Shown: piece after piece, positions 21,772 through 30,932 of the stretch
Position numbering within the stretch: position 1 is the stretch's first letter
How the letters are laid out: each line of letters opens with the position of its first letter
Assembly (NCBI RefSeq): GCF_950295315.1
Contig: NW_026647595.1
Span: forward strand, 5,001 to 69,000
Direction of reading: 5' to 3'
Length of the DNA: 64,000 bases
Origin: Erinaceus europaeus
Lineage: Eukaryota > Chordata > Mammalia > Eulipotyphla > Erinaceidae
Position numbers and translations under genes: made by a program
The notes under the pieces: generated by a model
The model's database searches: none
Seen by the model: the letters and a program-made list of their open reading frames with translations, nothing else
What the model was told of the DNA's origin: nothing

Positions 21772-21956
21772 TGGCACTTTGTGTCAGGACTCCGCCAGGC
21801 CCAACGTCAGGAGAATGCTTTTGCCATTGTCAATGCCGGGATGAGTGTGAAGTTTGAAGACGGCACAGACACCATCAAGGACCTTCGAATGTTTTATGGA
21901 GGCGTAGGCCCCACCGTTGTCTCTGCATGTCAAACCTGCAAGCAGCTCATCGGGAG
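21772..21956 (+). CDS. AOX4: AOX4 exon (inferred 14): FAD domain / flavoprotein C-terminal domain
   Basis: The acceptor is tcttttccag. Reads WHFVSGLRQAQRQENAFAIV, NAGMSVKFEDGTDTIKDLRM and CQTCKQLIG, ending with two bases of a split arginine codon. RQAQRQENAFAIVNAGM is highly conserved. The donor AG|GTCTGT has a C at +3, the weakest of the set, but the next exon joins in frame as R-Q-W-N-D. Length is 185 nt. Confidence 0.93.
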
Positions 21957-22026
21957 GTCTGTCATGACCCATCTGGAACATGAAGCATAAGCCTTTCTAT
22001 GTTACTGAAAATAGCCCTAGGAGATT

Positions 22027-22047
22027 TTTTTTTTTTTTTTTTTTTTT
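22027..22047. repeat. Poly-T run
   Basis: About twenty T residues. Confidence 0.9.
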
Positions 22048-22089
22048 ACTGATTATAGAATGTACAATCACGTAGAAAAGGAAAGTGCT

Positions 22090-22295
22090 CAGGGCCAGGA
22101 GGTGGCTCGCCTGTTTGAGAGCACACATCACAGTGCACAAGGACCCGGGGTCAAACCCCTGGTCCTCACCTGCAGGGGGAAAGCCTCACAAATGGAAAAG
22201 CAGGACTGCAGGTGTCTCTCTGTCTCTCTCCCTCTCTATCTCCCCTCCCCTGTCAATTTCTGTATCTATCCAATAAGTAAATAAATAAAAGGAAA
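22090..22295 (+). mobile_element. SINE-B
   Basis: 'gggccaggaggtggctcgcc' head, 'cctcacctgcagggggaaag' and 'ctatccaataagtaaataaa'. Confidence 0.9.
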
Positions 22296-22384
22296 ATGCT
22301 GCAGAAAAAGTATAAAGAAAATAAAGGTCATACAGAAACTGATAGCCTTCAAGATACACGTAGATATTATCTTCAGGTTTTTAC

Positions 22385-22737
22385 TTTTTTTTTTTTTCAC
22401 TTTTGCCTCCAGGGTTATCGCTGGGGCTCGGTGCCTGTACTATGAATCCACTGCTCCTGAAGGCTATTTTTCCCCTTTTGTTGCCCTTGTTGTTTATCAT
22501 TGTTGTTATTATTGCTGTTATTATTGTTGTCATTACTGTTGGATAGGACAGAGAGAAATGGAGAGAGAAGGGGAAGACAGAGAGCGGGAGAGAAATATAG
22601 ACACCTGCAGACCTGCTTCACCGCCTGTGAAGCAACCCCCTGCAGGTGGGGAGCCTGGGGCTTGAACTGGGATCCTTACACTGTCCTTAGGCTTCTTGCC
22701 ATGTGCACTTAACCCACTGCACTACCACCCGGCACCC
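22385..22737 (-). mobile_element. SINE-A, long type
   Basis: Reverse: 'agggttatcgctggggctcg', 'ttggataggacagagagaaa' and 'ccactgcactaccacccggc'. Confidence 0.92.
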
Positions 22738-22805
22738 CAGTTTTTTACTTTTAATTAGCCTGTAAAAGATAAAGTAAGTTTCTATTACTGTTTCTTTTTC
22801 TATTT

Positions 22806-22951
22806 TAAAGTTTCTTATTTTTAATGAGAAAGATAGGAGGAGAGAAAGAACCTTGCATGCATCGCTCTGGTATATGTCCTGCCCAGAACTCAGAACCTCA
22901 TGCTTGAGAGTCCAGTGCTTTATTCACTTCACTGTGCTACCTCCCAGACCA
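22806..22951 (-). mobile_element. SINE-C
   Basis: Reverse: 'aatgagaaagataggaggag' and 'cttgagagtccagtgcttta', ending 'gctacctcccagacc'. Confidence 0.9.
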
Positions 22952-23309
22952 TTTATTCTTGTTTCTTACAACATCTGAACATCTGCTAAGAACACCTGTT
23001 CTTAACTTGCATAAGGAAGACAAATATTTCAAAATAGTGCATGTTGGAGTTTCCAGGTATGATCCCAACACCACTAATAGAATCTCAGTGCCCTAGCAAT
23101 ATATATATTAAAGTTAAATAATAAATAATAATACAAAAGATCTTGGTAAAAGAACAACTTGAGTAGCACAGTATCAGATCCTAAAGAAAGCTAGTGAAAT
23201 ATTAGAGTTGATTTTCTTCGACTCCAAAAATCTATCCAGACGGTCGTTCATCTCTGCTGGTTCTGTCAGTGCAGCAACAGTGTGTGAAGTGCTTGCTTCT
23301 TCCTGCCAG
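22952..23309. other. Intron sequence, nothing recognised
   Basis: No repeat seen before the flavoprotein C-terminal exon. Confidence 0.5.
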
Positions 23310-23472
23310 ACAATGGAATGACCAAATGCTGAGTGAGGTGTGCCGCTTGGTCCTGACCGAGATTGACATCCCCCCAGCCGCTGAGGGTGGCATGGTAGAA
23401 TACAGGCGAACCCTCGTCATCAGCTTACTCTTCAAGTTCTACCTCAAAGTGAGGAGAGGCCTGAACAAAATG
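23310..23472 (+). CDS. AOX4: AOX4 exon (inferred 15): flavoprotein C-terminal domain
   Basis: The acceptor is tcctgccag and the donor is GTAAAT. It encodes QWNDQMLSEVCRLVLTEIDI, PPAAEGGMVEYRRTLVISLL and FKFYLKVRRGLNKM. The EYRRTL.ISLLFKFYL helix is a family signature. Length is 163 nt. Confidence 0.93.
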
Positions 23473-23620
23473 GTAAATGACTTCCCTGGGACTCTGGGTG
23501 CCGTGACTCTCTGAGAGTGAGTTCACAAGAACTTCCCTTGTAGAGCTGTGATCACTCATTCAAGGCCCTGGGTGGGGCCCTCCACGTGAGGTTTCCAGCT
23601 TCCGACAGCTTCTCTGTGTG

Positions 23621-23706
23621 CTTCCCTTCCTTCCTTCCTTCCTTTCTTCCTTCCTTCCTTCCTTCCTTCCTTCCTTCCTTCCTTCCTTCCTTCCCTCCCT
23701 CCCCTC
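23621..23706. repeat. (TTCC)n microsatellite
   Basis: About twenty near-perfect units. Confidence 0.95.
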
Positions 23707-23924
23707 GCCTTCTTCCTTCACTCCTGGGCTGACAAGGGGGACAGTCCTGCTACTCCATTTGCTTTATGACCTGTGTGGCAAGTTTTAGTATTCAATATCT
23801 AGTGGATTTATAGCCACAAACAGTCCTCAATAATTTAACTCTTATGCCCATTTTTTTTATATTTAAAGTGTTTGTTTAATATTTCATCCAATTTTTCGAC
23901 ATCAGGTTCCCAAAATCCCCTTTC

Positions 23925-24287
23925 TTTTTTTGTTTTTAATTTTTTATTTAAGAAAGGATTAATGAACAAAAACATAAGGTAGGAGGAGTACAACTCCACA
24001 CAATTCCCACCACCCAATCTCCATAACCCACCCCCTCCCATGATAGCTTCCCCATTCTCTAGCCCTCTGGGAGCATGGACCCAGGGTCGTTGAGGGTTGC
24101 AGAAGGTAGAAGGTCTGGCTTCTGTAATTGCTTCCCTGCTGAACATGGGCGTTGACTGGTCGGTCCATACCCCCAGTCTGCCTCTCTCTTTCCCTAGTAA
24201 GGTGTGTCTCTGGGGAAGCTGAGCTCCAGGACACATTGGTGGGGTCTTCAATCCAGGGAAGCCTGGCCAGCATCCTGGTGCTATGCC
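23925..24287 (-). mobile_element. L1 3' untranslated fragment
   Basis: Reverse match to the same tail type seen at 46745-46935: 'acacaattcccaccacccaa' and 'gctgaacatgggcgttgact'. The open frame across it is not a gene. Confidence 0.75.
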
Positions 24288-24389
24288 CATTTTAAAGACA
24301 TTTTCTTAAGATACGCTTCCACTTAGTCTATAGAAAATTTAAAAAGTCAAAAAGGAAAAGAAAATTCCTTTGTAATATCATCAAATCAT

Positions 24390-24700
24390 GGATACCTTAA
24401 TAATATTTTGGTGTGTGTGTTCTAGATCATTCTTTCTGAGCATGTGGGTACATCCGTGTCACACATGCACAATTAGAGAATGAGTGGGTGGGTGTAACTG
24501 GCTTATTTCACTTGGCAGCACAGACATCTTTCAATGTCATTCTAAGTGCTTGTGGCAATTGTATGCCATTAGTCAGATGTCCCATTATTTAATCCACCTA
24601 TTTTAATTAATATGTAATCTATAATTTATATTTAATATAATTTATATTTAATATATTATTTAATCTATTTTGAACAGTTAGATGCTTTGGGTTTTTTGTT
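24390..24700 (-). mobile_element. Old L1 fragment, tentative
   Basis: 'cttatttcacttggcagcac' and 'gtcccattatttaatccacc' resemble reverse L1 3' sequence of older types. Confidence 0.4.
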
Positions 24701-24841
24701 AATTTTTTCTTTTTTCTTTTTCTTTTTACTATGGGTAGTTCTTTGATTTTCATATTATGATTTCAAGGCCAGCTGCTCCCTAGTATTTAATTAAAAAGCT
24801 CGCTGGTTTACTGTTGTAATTAGCACTAAACTTAAGACTTT

Positions 24842-25142
24842 TATTTTTTATTTATTTATTTTTATTTATTTATTCATTCCCTTCTGTTGCCCTTGTTTTT
24901 ATTATTATTGTTGTTGTAGTTATTATTGTTGTTATTGATGTCGTCGTCATTGGCTAGGACAGAGAGAAATGGAGAGAGGAGGGGAAGACAGAGAGGGGGA
25001 GAGAAAGATAGACACCTGCAGACCTGCTTCACTACTTGTGAAGCTACTCCCCTGCAGGTGGGGAGCTGGAGCCTCGAGCAGGGATCCTTACTCCTGTCTT
25101 TGCACTACCTGTGCTTAACCCACTGCACTACCGCCCGACTAC
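24842..25142 (-). mobile_element. SINE-A
   Basis: Reverse: 'cccttctgttgcccttgttt', 'tcccctgcaggtggggagct' and 'ccactgcactaccgcccgac'. Confidence 0.92.
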
Positions 25143-25297
25143 ATGTTAATTTTTTCTTACCCTATCTACAATAGTTTAAAGTGATCTCCACAAAAGTTTC
25201 TCCAAATATGGTCCATGACTAGAAGAGTCCCCTTAATAAGTCATTAGCTGAGCACAAAATGGCAATAACTACAGTCACATTTCTTCAATGAGATTCA

Positions 25298-25480
25298 CTC
25301 TGGGGTGGAGGTAGACCGCATAATGGTTATGCAAAGAGACTCTCCTGCCAGAGGCTCCAAAGTCCCAGGTTCAATCCCCCACACTACCACAAGCCAGAGC
25401 TGAGCAGGGCTCTGATTTCTCTCTCTCCTTCTCTCTCTCTCCCCCCTCACTAAAATAAGGGAAATAAAATATATATATTA
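25298..25480 (+). mobile_element. SINE-D
   Basis: 'gaccgcataatggttatgca', 'agtcccaggttcaatccccc' and 'gagctgagcagggctctga'. Confidence 0.9.
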
Positions 25481-25761
25481 AAAAAGGATCTTACGGTTAG
25501 ATAGGCCAGTCTATCTAAACTTTCCTATTGTTATTTACTATTGCTGTTATGTTTTATTATGTACTACATGCCATATACAGTACCTAAACATTTAAGTACC
25601 TATCTAGTAAATTTTATATTATAATATAATTTATTTTACATTATACATGAAAAATATTTTTAACTTTACTGTAGCGTATCACATATTCTCTAACACATTA
25701 ATTATTATACAGTCTATCATTAAATATTCAAACCATATAGAGAATTGAAACATATACCTTG

Positions 25762-25800
25762 GGGGCCAGGAGGTGGCGCACCTGGTTAAACACACACACT
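25762..25800 (+). mobile_element. Head-only SINE-B copy, 39 bp, with 15-bp target duplication
   Basis: 'ggggccaggaggtggcgcac' plus 'ctggttaaacacacacact' is the SINE-B head and nothing else. 'gaaacatataccttg' occurs perfectly at 25747-25761 and 25801-25815. See findings. Confidence 0.88.
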
Positions 25801-25825
25801 GAAACATATACCTTGAGAAAAGAAT

Positions 25826-25980
25826 ATATATATATATAGTAAACTCATATCTATGACCCACTGGAGGGGTTGGGAACAAGGTGTTTTTGGTGGAGAGTGG
25901 TATAGAATTAGACCCCTACTATCTTATAATCCTAGAAATCACTACTGAGTCACTAATAAAAATATATAGGCATATTTTTA
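25826..25980 (+). mobile_element. L1 3' tail fragment
   Basis: 'ggaacaaggtgtttttggtg' and 'gagtcactaataaaaatata', similar to 2635-2755. Confidence 0.55.
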
Positions 25981-26033
25981 AAAAGGAAATGAAGAAGAAA
26001 AGTTCAAACTTCAGAAATGCGAATGATTTTTTT

Positions 26034-26082
26034 AATTTTTTTTAAATGTTTATTTATTTATTCCCTTTTGTTGCCCATGTTG
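26034..26082 (-). mobile_element. Tail-only SINE-A copy with target duplication
   Basis: Only the last part of SINE-A is present in reverse ('ttcccttttgttgcccatgt'). 'gcgaatgatttttt' is found on both sides (26019 and 26083). Confidence 0.8.
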
Positions 26083-26096
26083 GCGAATGATTTTTT

Positions 26097-26524
26097 ATCA
26101 GTTGTAATCCAATAATTCTACAGCTTCATTTGGAAATACATATTTTTGTATTTTTCTGTTTTATATAAAATTGGACCATGCCATATGTAAATGATTGAAA
26201 CACATTTTTCACATCAGTATAAGAAGTAAAGTAAAAAAAGTTAAAAATTAAAAATTACGCTTCTCCGAAGATCTCCCTTCTGCCCGCCCTTCCTCTCTCC
26301 GAGGTGTGCTGTTCCTGGAACTGAGTTTTCTACTCCACATGCAGCTTTTTCTCACTGGAGTCAAGCCCAAGGTCTGACTGGAGTACCTACCTTCCTCCTT
26401 TCTCTAATTAAACATTTTCTACTCAGGATGCAGTTTAAATGCGTTTTTTTTTCTCCCACTTCTCAAGTCTACATCTCAGTTTGGTGTTTGCCTTTGCTAA
26501 ATAGAGCTATACTCTTTTCTGGGA

Positions 26525-26529
<5 letters not shown>
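26097..26529. other. Intron sequence, nothing certain
   Basis: Parts near 26150-26220 faintly recall old L1, but no firm call is possible. Confidence 0.4.

Positions 26530-26574
<45 letters not shown>
26530..26574. repeat. (TG)n microsatellite
   Basis: About 22 units. Confidence 0.95.
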
Positions 26575-26575
<1 letters not shown>

Positions 26576-26590
26576 TATAACTTCATTTTT

Positions 26591-26672
26591 AATGAGTACA
26601 GAATGTTATATCCCACAGACATACCACAAGTAATGAGTACAGAATGTTATATCCCACAGACATACCACAAGT
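26591..26672. repeat. Perfect 41-bp tandem duplication
   Basis: The unit beginning 'aatgagtacagaatgttata' and ending 'cataccacaagt' occupies 26591-26631 and again 26632-26672 with no difference. Confidence 0.97.
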
Positions 26673-26844
26673 TGTTTAGCTGTTTCCTTGTTGTTGGAGA
26701 ATTCTACTCTAGTTTTAGCTTCTTCTCTGACACAAATAACCTACATCTTTATGGTTAACTCACTTCATTCCCGCAGTTACTTCTTGGAGACACATGCCCA
26801 GAAGGTTGATCTGGATTGATCTGAAAGCCCAACTTACATTTTTT

Positions 26845-27127
26845 TAAGAATTTTTTAAAATATTTGTTTATTTTCCCTTTGTTGCCCTTGTTGTTGTGGT
26901 TATTATTGTTGTTGTTACTGATGTCATCATTGTTAGATAGGACAGAGAGAAATGGACAGAGGAGGGGAAGACAGGGGAAGAGAAAGATAGATACCTGCAG
27001 ACCCGCTTCACTGCCTATGAAGCGACTCCCCTGCATGTGGGGAGCCAGCGGCTCGAACCAGGATCCTTATGCCAGTCCTTGCACTTCATGCCACCTGCAC
27101 TTAACCTGTTGCACTACTGCCCAACTC
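26845..27127 (-). mobile_element. SINE-A with target duplication
   Basis: Reverse copy ending 'gttgcactactgcccaact'. 'ccaacttacatttt' occurs at about 26829 and 27129. Confidence 0.9.
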
Positions 27128-27399
27128 CCCCAACTTACATTTTAAAGTGCACTTAGTTCTGTCTCTTCAAAGGAAAACCTTGTCATGGAGGGAAGTCTAA
27201 CATTCACTTTTTCTTGTGGATAAGGAGCTGGGGTTTTTCTCCAAAATGATCACTCAGAGCCTAGGGGATTTGAAGCTCAGGAAAACTAATGTATAATATG
27301 GGGAGAAAAAATTACACAACCCTATTTCTGCATGTTTTCTCAAGATAGTCACTCAAATTGTAAAGTCAAATATATAATGATCCTTTTTTTTTCTTTCAG

Positions 27400-27492
27400 G
27401 ATCCCCAGAAATTCCCTGATATTCCAGCGAAGTTTGTAAGTGCTCTAGAAGATTTTCCCATTGAAACCCCCCAAGGAATTCAAATGTTCCAG
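27400..27492 (+). CDS. AOX4: AOX4 exon (inferred 16): linker before molybdenum domain
   Basis: The acceptor is tttctttcag and the donor is GTTGGT. The 31 codons include DPQKFPDIPAKFVSALEDFP and ETPQGIQMFQ. The linker varies among paralogues, and this wording fits AOX4. Length is 93 nt. Confidence 0.9.
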
Positions 27493-28033
27493 GTTGGTGT
27501 GGAGGGCCTTTATCTTGCCACATATGAATCTATAGATACACATTCTAATATGTCTCCTTCTTAGTAACTGTATCTTGATCTTGGAAAGATAAAGTCTGCT
27601 AATGTCGGCTGTGCTACCAACCTCTACCCAAAGAAAGTTTTCTTGGCTTAGTACCTATGTTTTTATTTCAGGATACACAAGGAATTAGATTCTGAACTCC
27701 CTTCACTTTACTTCTTTTCTTGGTCAATTTCAATCCTTTAAAGCCGAATTCAAAATACACTGCTTCTAGAAGCCCTTTATACAAACATCCTAAATCTCCC
27801 AGGAACTTGAGTGTCTTTTCTTGAACCACATTAGCTGTGTAAACTCTCTTTTACACTTAGATAAAGTCACTTGCATCACTGTAACGGGTTTTTATGTGTT
27901 CTGATTCTTCAACAAGGTTGGAGACCCCGAGGTAAAAAGGTCTTCTCTTTCCTGAGGCCAGCTATCTCAGACTCTGTTTTCAGTGAGTGACAACATCCAG
28001 CTATAAAATAACTTGACTGATTCCTTTTCACAG
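27493..28033. other. Intron sequence, nothing recognised
   Basis: No repeat seen. Confidence 0.5.
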
Positions 28034-28203
28034 TGTGTGGATCCCAAACAACCCCCACAAGATCCAGTTGGCCACCCGATGATGCACCAGTCAGGCCTCA
28101 AACACGCCACAGGAGAAGCTGTATATGTTGACGACATGCCTGCCATCAGCCAGGAACTCTTTCTGGCCGTTGTCACCAGCACCAGGGCTTATGCAAAGAT
28201 CAT
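28034..28203 (+). CDS. AOX4: AOX4 exon (inferred 17): start of a/b hammerhead domain
   Basis: The acceptor is cttttcacag and the donor is GTAAGG. Reads [36 protein letters not shown] and [16 protein letters not shown]. HATGEAxYxDDMP and TSTRAxAKI are standard for the hammerhead domain. Length is 170 nt, ending with two bases of an isoleucine codon. Confidence 0.93.
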
Positions 28204-28226
28204 GTAAGGAAATAAAAGGAGTTTCT

Positions 28227-28686
28227 TTTTTAAAAAAAGAATTTATTTGTTTATTCATGAGAAAGATAGGAGGAGAGAAAGAACCAGACATCACTCTGGT
28301 ATATGTGCTGCTGGGGACCAAACTCGGGACTTCATGGTTGAGAATCCAGTGCTTTTATCCACTGTGCCACCTCCCGGACCACCAGAATATTGTTTTTCAT
28401 TAAGCTTTCATTTCCTAACCTGTGGATGACTTTTAAAATTTTTATTGATTTTAATATTGATTTACATAATTATAAGATAACAGAAATACGACTATGTACT
28501 GTTCTCACCACTGGAGTTCTTTGTCCCCATTCCACAGAAATTCCCCTAATATTGCAGATATGGTTTTATTATTATTTCTACAACTCTCTGTCTATATTTG
28601 GCCATTTGTTTTCAATGGTCCCATCTTCTCTTCCTCTCTAAGTCACACAGACACCTATTACTACATCCAAATGAGGATGATTCTCC
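28227..28686 (-). mobile_element. Composite insertion: L1 3' tail + unique segment + SINE-C
   Basis: Bounded by a perfect 16-bp repeat 'aataaaaggagtttct' (28211-28226 and 28687-28702). Reading the minus strand: L1-type 3' tail ending near 28430 in 'aaaatcaataaaaatttt', about 45 unique bases, then SINE-C (28381 to 28233) and an A-rich end. Confidence 0.7.
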
Positions 28687-28808
28687 AATAAAAGGAGTTT
28701 CTGTATGTTACTGGCATACACTCATGATTTCATATTCAAGTTGAGGGTGTATATGCTTAAGCCACTTAAAAAGGTTCATGTACTCTGCTAAATGGAAATC
28801 AGTTATTT

Positions 28809-29095
28809 GAGTGGCTGGGTGGTGGCGCACTCAGTTAAGCGCACGTAGTATGAAGTGCAAGGACCTGCACTAGGATCCGGGTTCCAGCCCCCACTCCCTA
28901 CATGCTACATGCAGGAAGGGTTGCTTCACAAGTGGTGAAGCAAGTCTGCAGGTATTTTTCTCTCTTCCTCTCTGTCTTCCCCTTCTCTCCCAATTTCTTT
29001 CTTTCCTATCTGTTAAAATGGGGGGGGGGACCTCCAGCAGCAGTGGATTCATAATGATGTCACCAAGCCCCAGCAACTGGAGGCAGGAAAAGAAA
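28809..29095 (+). mobile_element. SINE-A
   Basis: 'ggtggcgcactcagttaagc' head, 'ggatccgggttccagccccc' and 'gacctccagcagcagtggat'. Confidence 0.88.
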
Positions 29096-29337
29096 GAGGG
29101 AAGGGAAGAGAAGGAAAGGGAATGGAAGAAGTTATTTCAAAGCATAATTATGAAAAACTCTGCAGCCAGAATTAGAGCACTTGCTAAATATTAGCATTTT
29201 CCAATACAGAATACTGCCTTGTGGTTTCATTATGACATCTGTTGTAGCTTTTCTTTTTTCTGGGCTTAGCAACTCATTTGCATCATAAACTTGACCCTGC
29301 AGCTTTATGATATATACTTTCAAATTTTCCTCCCCAG

Positions 29338-29452
29338 ATCAATTGACACTTCAGAAGCCCTAGCATATCCAGGTGTCGTTGATGTGATAACAGCTGAGGA
29401 TGTTCCAGGAGAAAACATGACAGGGGGAGAGGTTTTCTATGCACAGAACGAG
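29338..29452 (+). CDS. AOX4: AOX4 exon (inferred 18): a/b hammerhead domain
   Basis: The acceptor is tcctccccag and the donor is GTGTGT. Reads SIDTSEALAYPGVVDVITAE then DVPGENMTGGEVFYAQNE. Length is 115 nt, with the first base completing the split isoleucine codon. Confidence 0.92.
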
Positions 29453-29616
29453 GTGTGTGATTTGTATGTGATTTTTACTATTTCAAATACTTTGTGGGAA
29501 ACTGCAAAATGATTAACGGTCCTGGCAGTCCACGGATTCCTGTTCACATCACAGAGACTTTCTGAGAGTCCTGACTCTACCTCAGTGGTCATCGCTTTCT
29601 CTTTTAAATTCTGTGA

Positions 29617-29855
29617 TGCACCTGGAAGAGTACACACCTTACAGTGTGAGAGGACCCAGGTTCAAGTTCCCAGTCCCCATCTGCAGGAAGAGAAGCTTCA
29701 CAAGAGTTGCAGTAGTGCTGCCGGTCTCTCTCTGTCTCTCCCCTCTCTATTTTTCTCTGTCTCTATCAAATAAGAGGGGGCGGGGCAGAAGAACCACCAG
29801 GAGGAGTGGAATCTTCATGTGACACTGAGCCCCAGCAATAACAATGATGGCAAGA
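29617..29855 (+). mobile_element. SINE-A/B, diverged
   Basis: 'acctggaagagtacacacct' head, 'gtccccatctgcaggaagag' and 'accaccaggaggagtggaat'. Confidence 0.82.
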
Positions 29856-30265
29856 GAATTGATAATAATTGATAATAAAATTAAGTGAGTGACACTTTTG
29901 AAATCACAACCAAAGTGATTAAACCCTCTCAAAGAAGGCTTGTAAAAAACCATGAAAGGCACAGCAGCCATGTAGAACACAGGACAAAAAAGAGCCAGTG
30001 GGATTTCAGGGTGGCTGATCACCGTGTGTATGTGTGTGTGATACGGAAATGGCAAAGGAATACAGCTAAAGAAGATCAGAGGCCGGATAACCAAGTCCAG
30101 GTTTGTAGCACCTGAATCCCATTTGGGCCACTGTTTTGAACCTATTGTAATAGATAGGAAAATATCTTTCTTCTGTTCACAGGAACACGGTGGGTAAATG
30201 TAAAGATAAAGGAACAATGATTTCTTTCAAGATTGTTTTGGTCAGTCACATGTGGCTTTCCACAG
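29856..30265. other. Intron sequence, nothing recognised
   Basis: No repeat seen before the last hammerhead exon. Confidence 0.5.
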
Positions 30266-30388
30266 GTCATCTGTGTGGGCCAGATTGTCTGCACTGTGGC
30301 TGCTGATACCTATGCCCATGCCAGGGAGGCTGCTAAGAAAGTGAAGGTCGCCTATGAAGACTTAGAACCAAAGATCATCACTATAGAG
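30266..30388 (+). CDS. AOX4: AOX4 exon (inferred 19): a/b hammerhead domain
   Basis: The acceptor is tttccacag and the donor is GTGATT. The 41 codons read VICVGQIVCTVAADTYAHAR, EAAKKVKVAYEDLEP and KIITIE. It is followed by the longest intron in the window (about 9.6 kb), expanded by an L1. Confidence 0.93.
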
Positions 30389-30884
30389 GTGATTCAAGAT
30401 GTTTTGCATTTTTCAGAATGGCGAGAGTGGTGTACATCAGTTCGTAAAGTAGTATGACTTGGACTATACTTTATTCTGGTTTTTTTCTCTGTTTTTCGGG
30501 GGTTGGGGGGGGGGAAGTTCCAGCAGTCTATACTTTGACACAGAATACTGAAAATTTTCCTGCTTCAAGCCCCCTGCTTTTCTGTGTCCAGGCCACCGAG
30601 GATGGCCTCTTGTCAAGGCAGGGCCTGACCATACAGATGGGAAACTCCTGAGCAATGCCCTATGACCTCATGCATACAGCCAGCCAGTGGGAAATTCTGG
30701 AGCACTGTGGGCTTCAGTGAAGTTGTGGCATCTCCTGAATTACAACTGTTGTCCTCCATCACCTTGCCACTTCTGTTTATATCCTAGCCCTAGAGACAGA
30801 CCATTCAGATCCATGGTCTGACTCTATAATTCAAAGGAGTCTTTATATATTATGTACTCTATTTTTAAATACCTTTTTTTAAGT
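30389..30884. other. Intron sequence, nothing recognised
   Basis: A poly-G run sits at 30504-30514. Otherwise nothing. Confidence 0.5.
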
Positions 30885-30932
30885 AATTTTTCTATTTATT
30901 TATTTATTTTCCCATTTGTTGCCCTTGTTGTT
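30885..30932 (-). mobile_element. Tail-only SINE-A fragment
   Basis: 'ttttcccatttgttgccctt' abuts the T-rich end of the L1. Confidence 0.65.

Noticed and set aside
23835..24290. Minus-strand open frame of 151 codons
   Set aside because: It covers an L1 3' tail fragment also seen at 49405-49776 and has no protein-family features.
30233..30457. Single-exon reading of the VICVGQIVCTVAADTY segment extended on both sides
   Set aside because: The extensions are intron. Clear splice sites bound the exon at 30266 and 30388.
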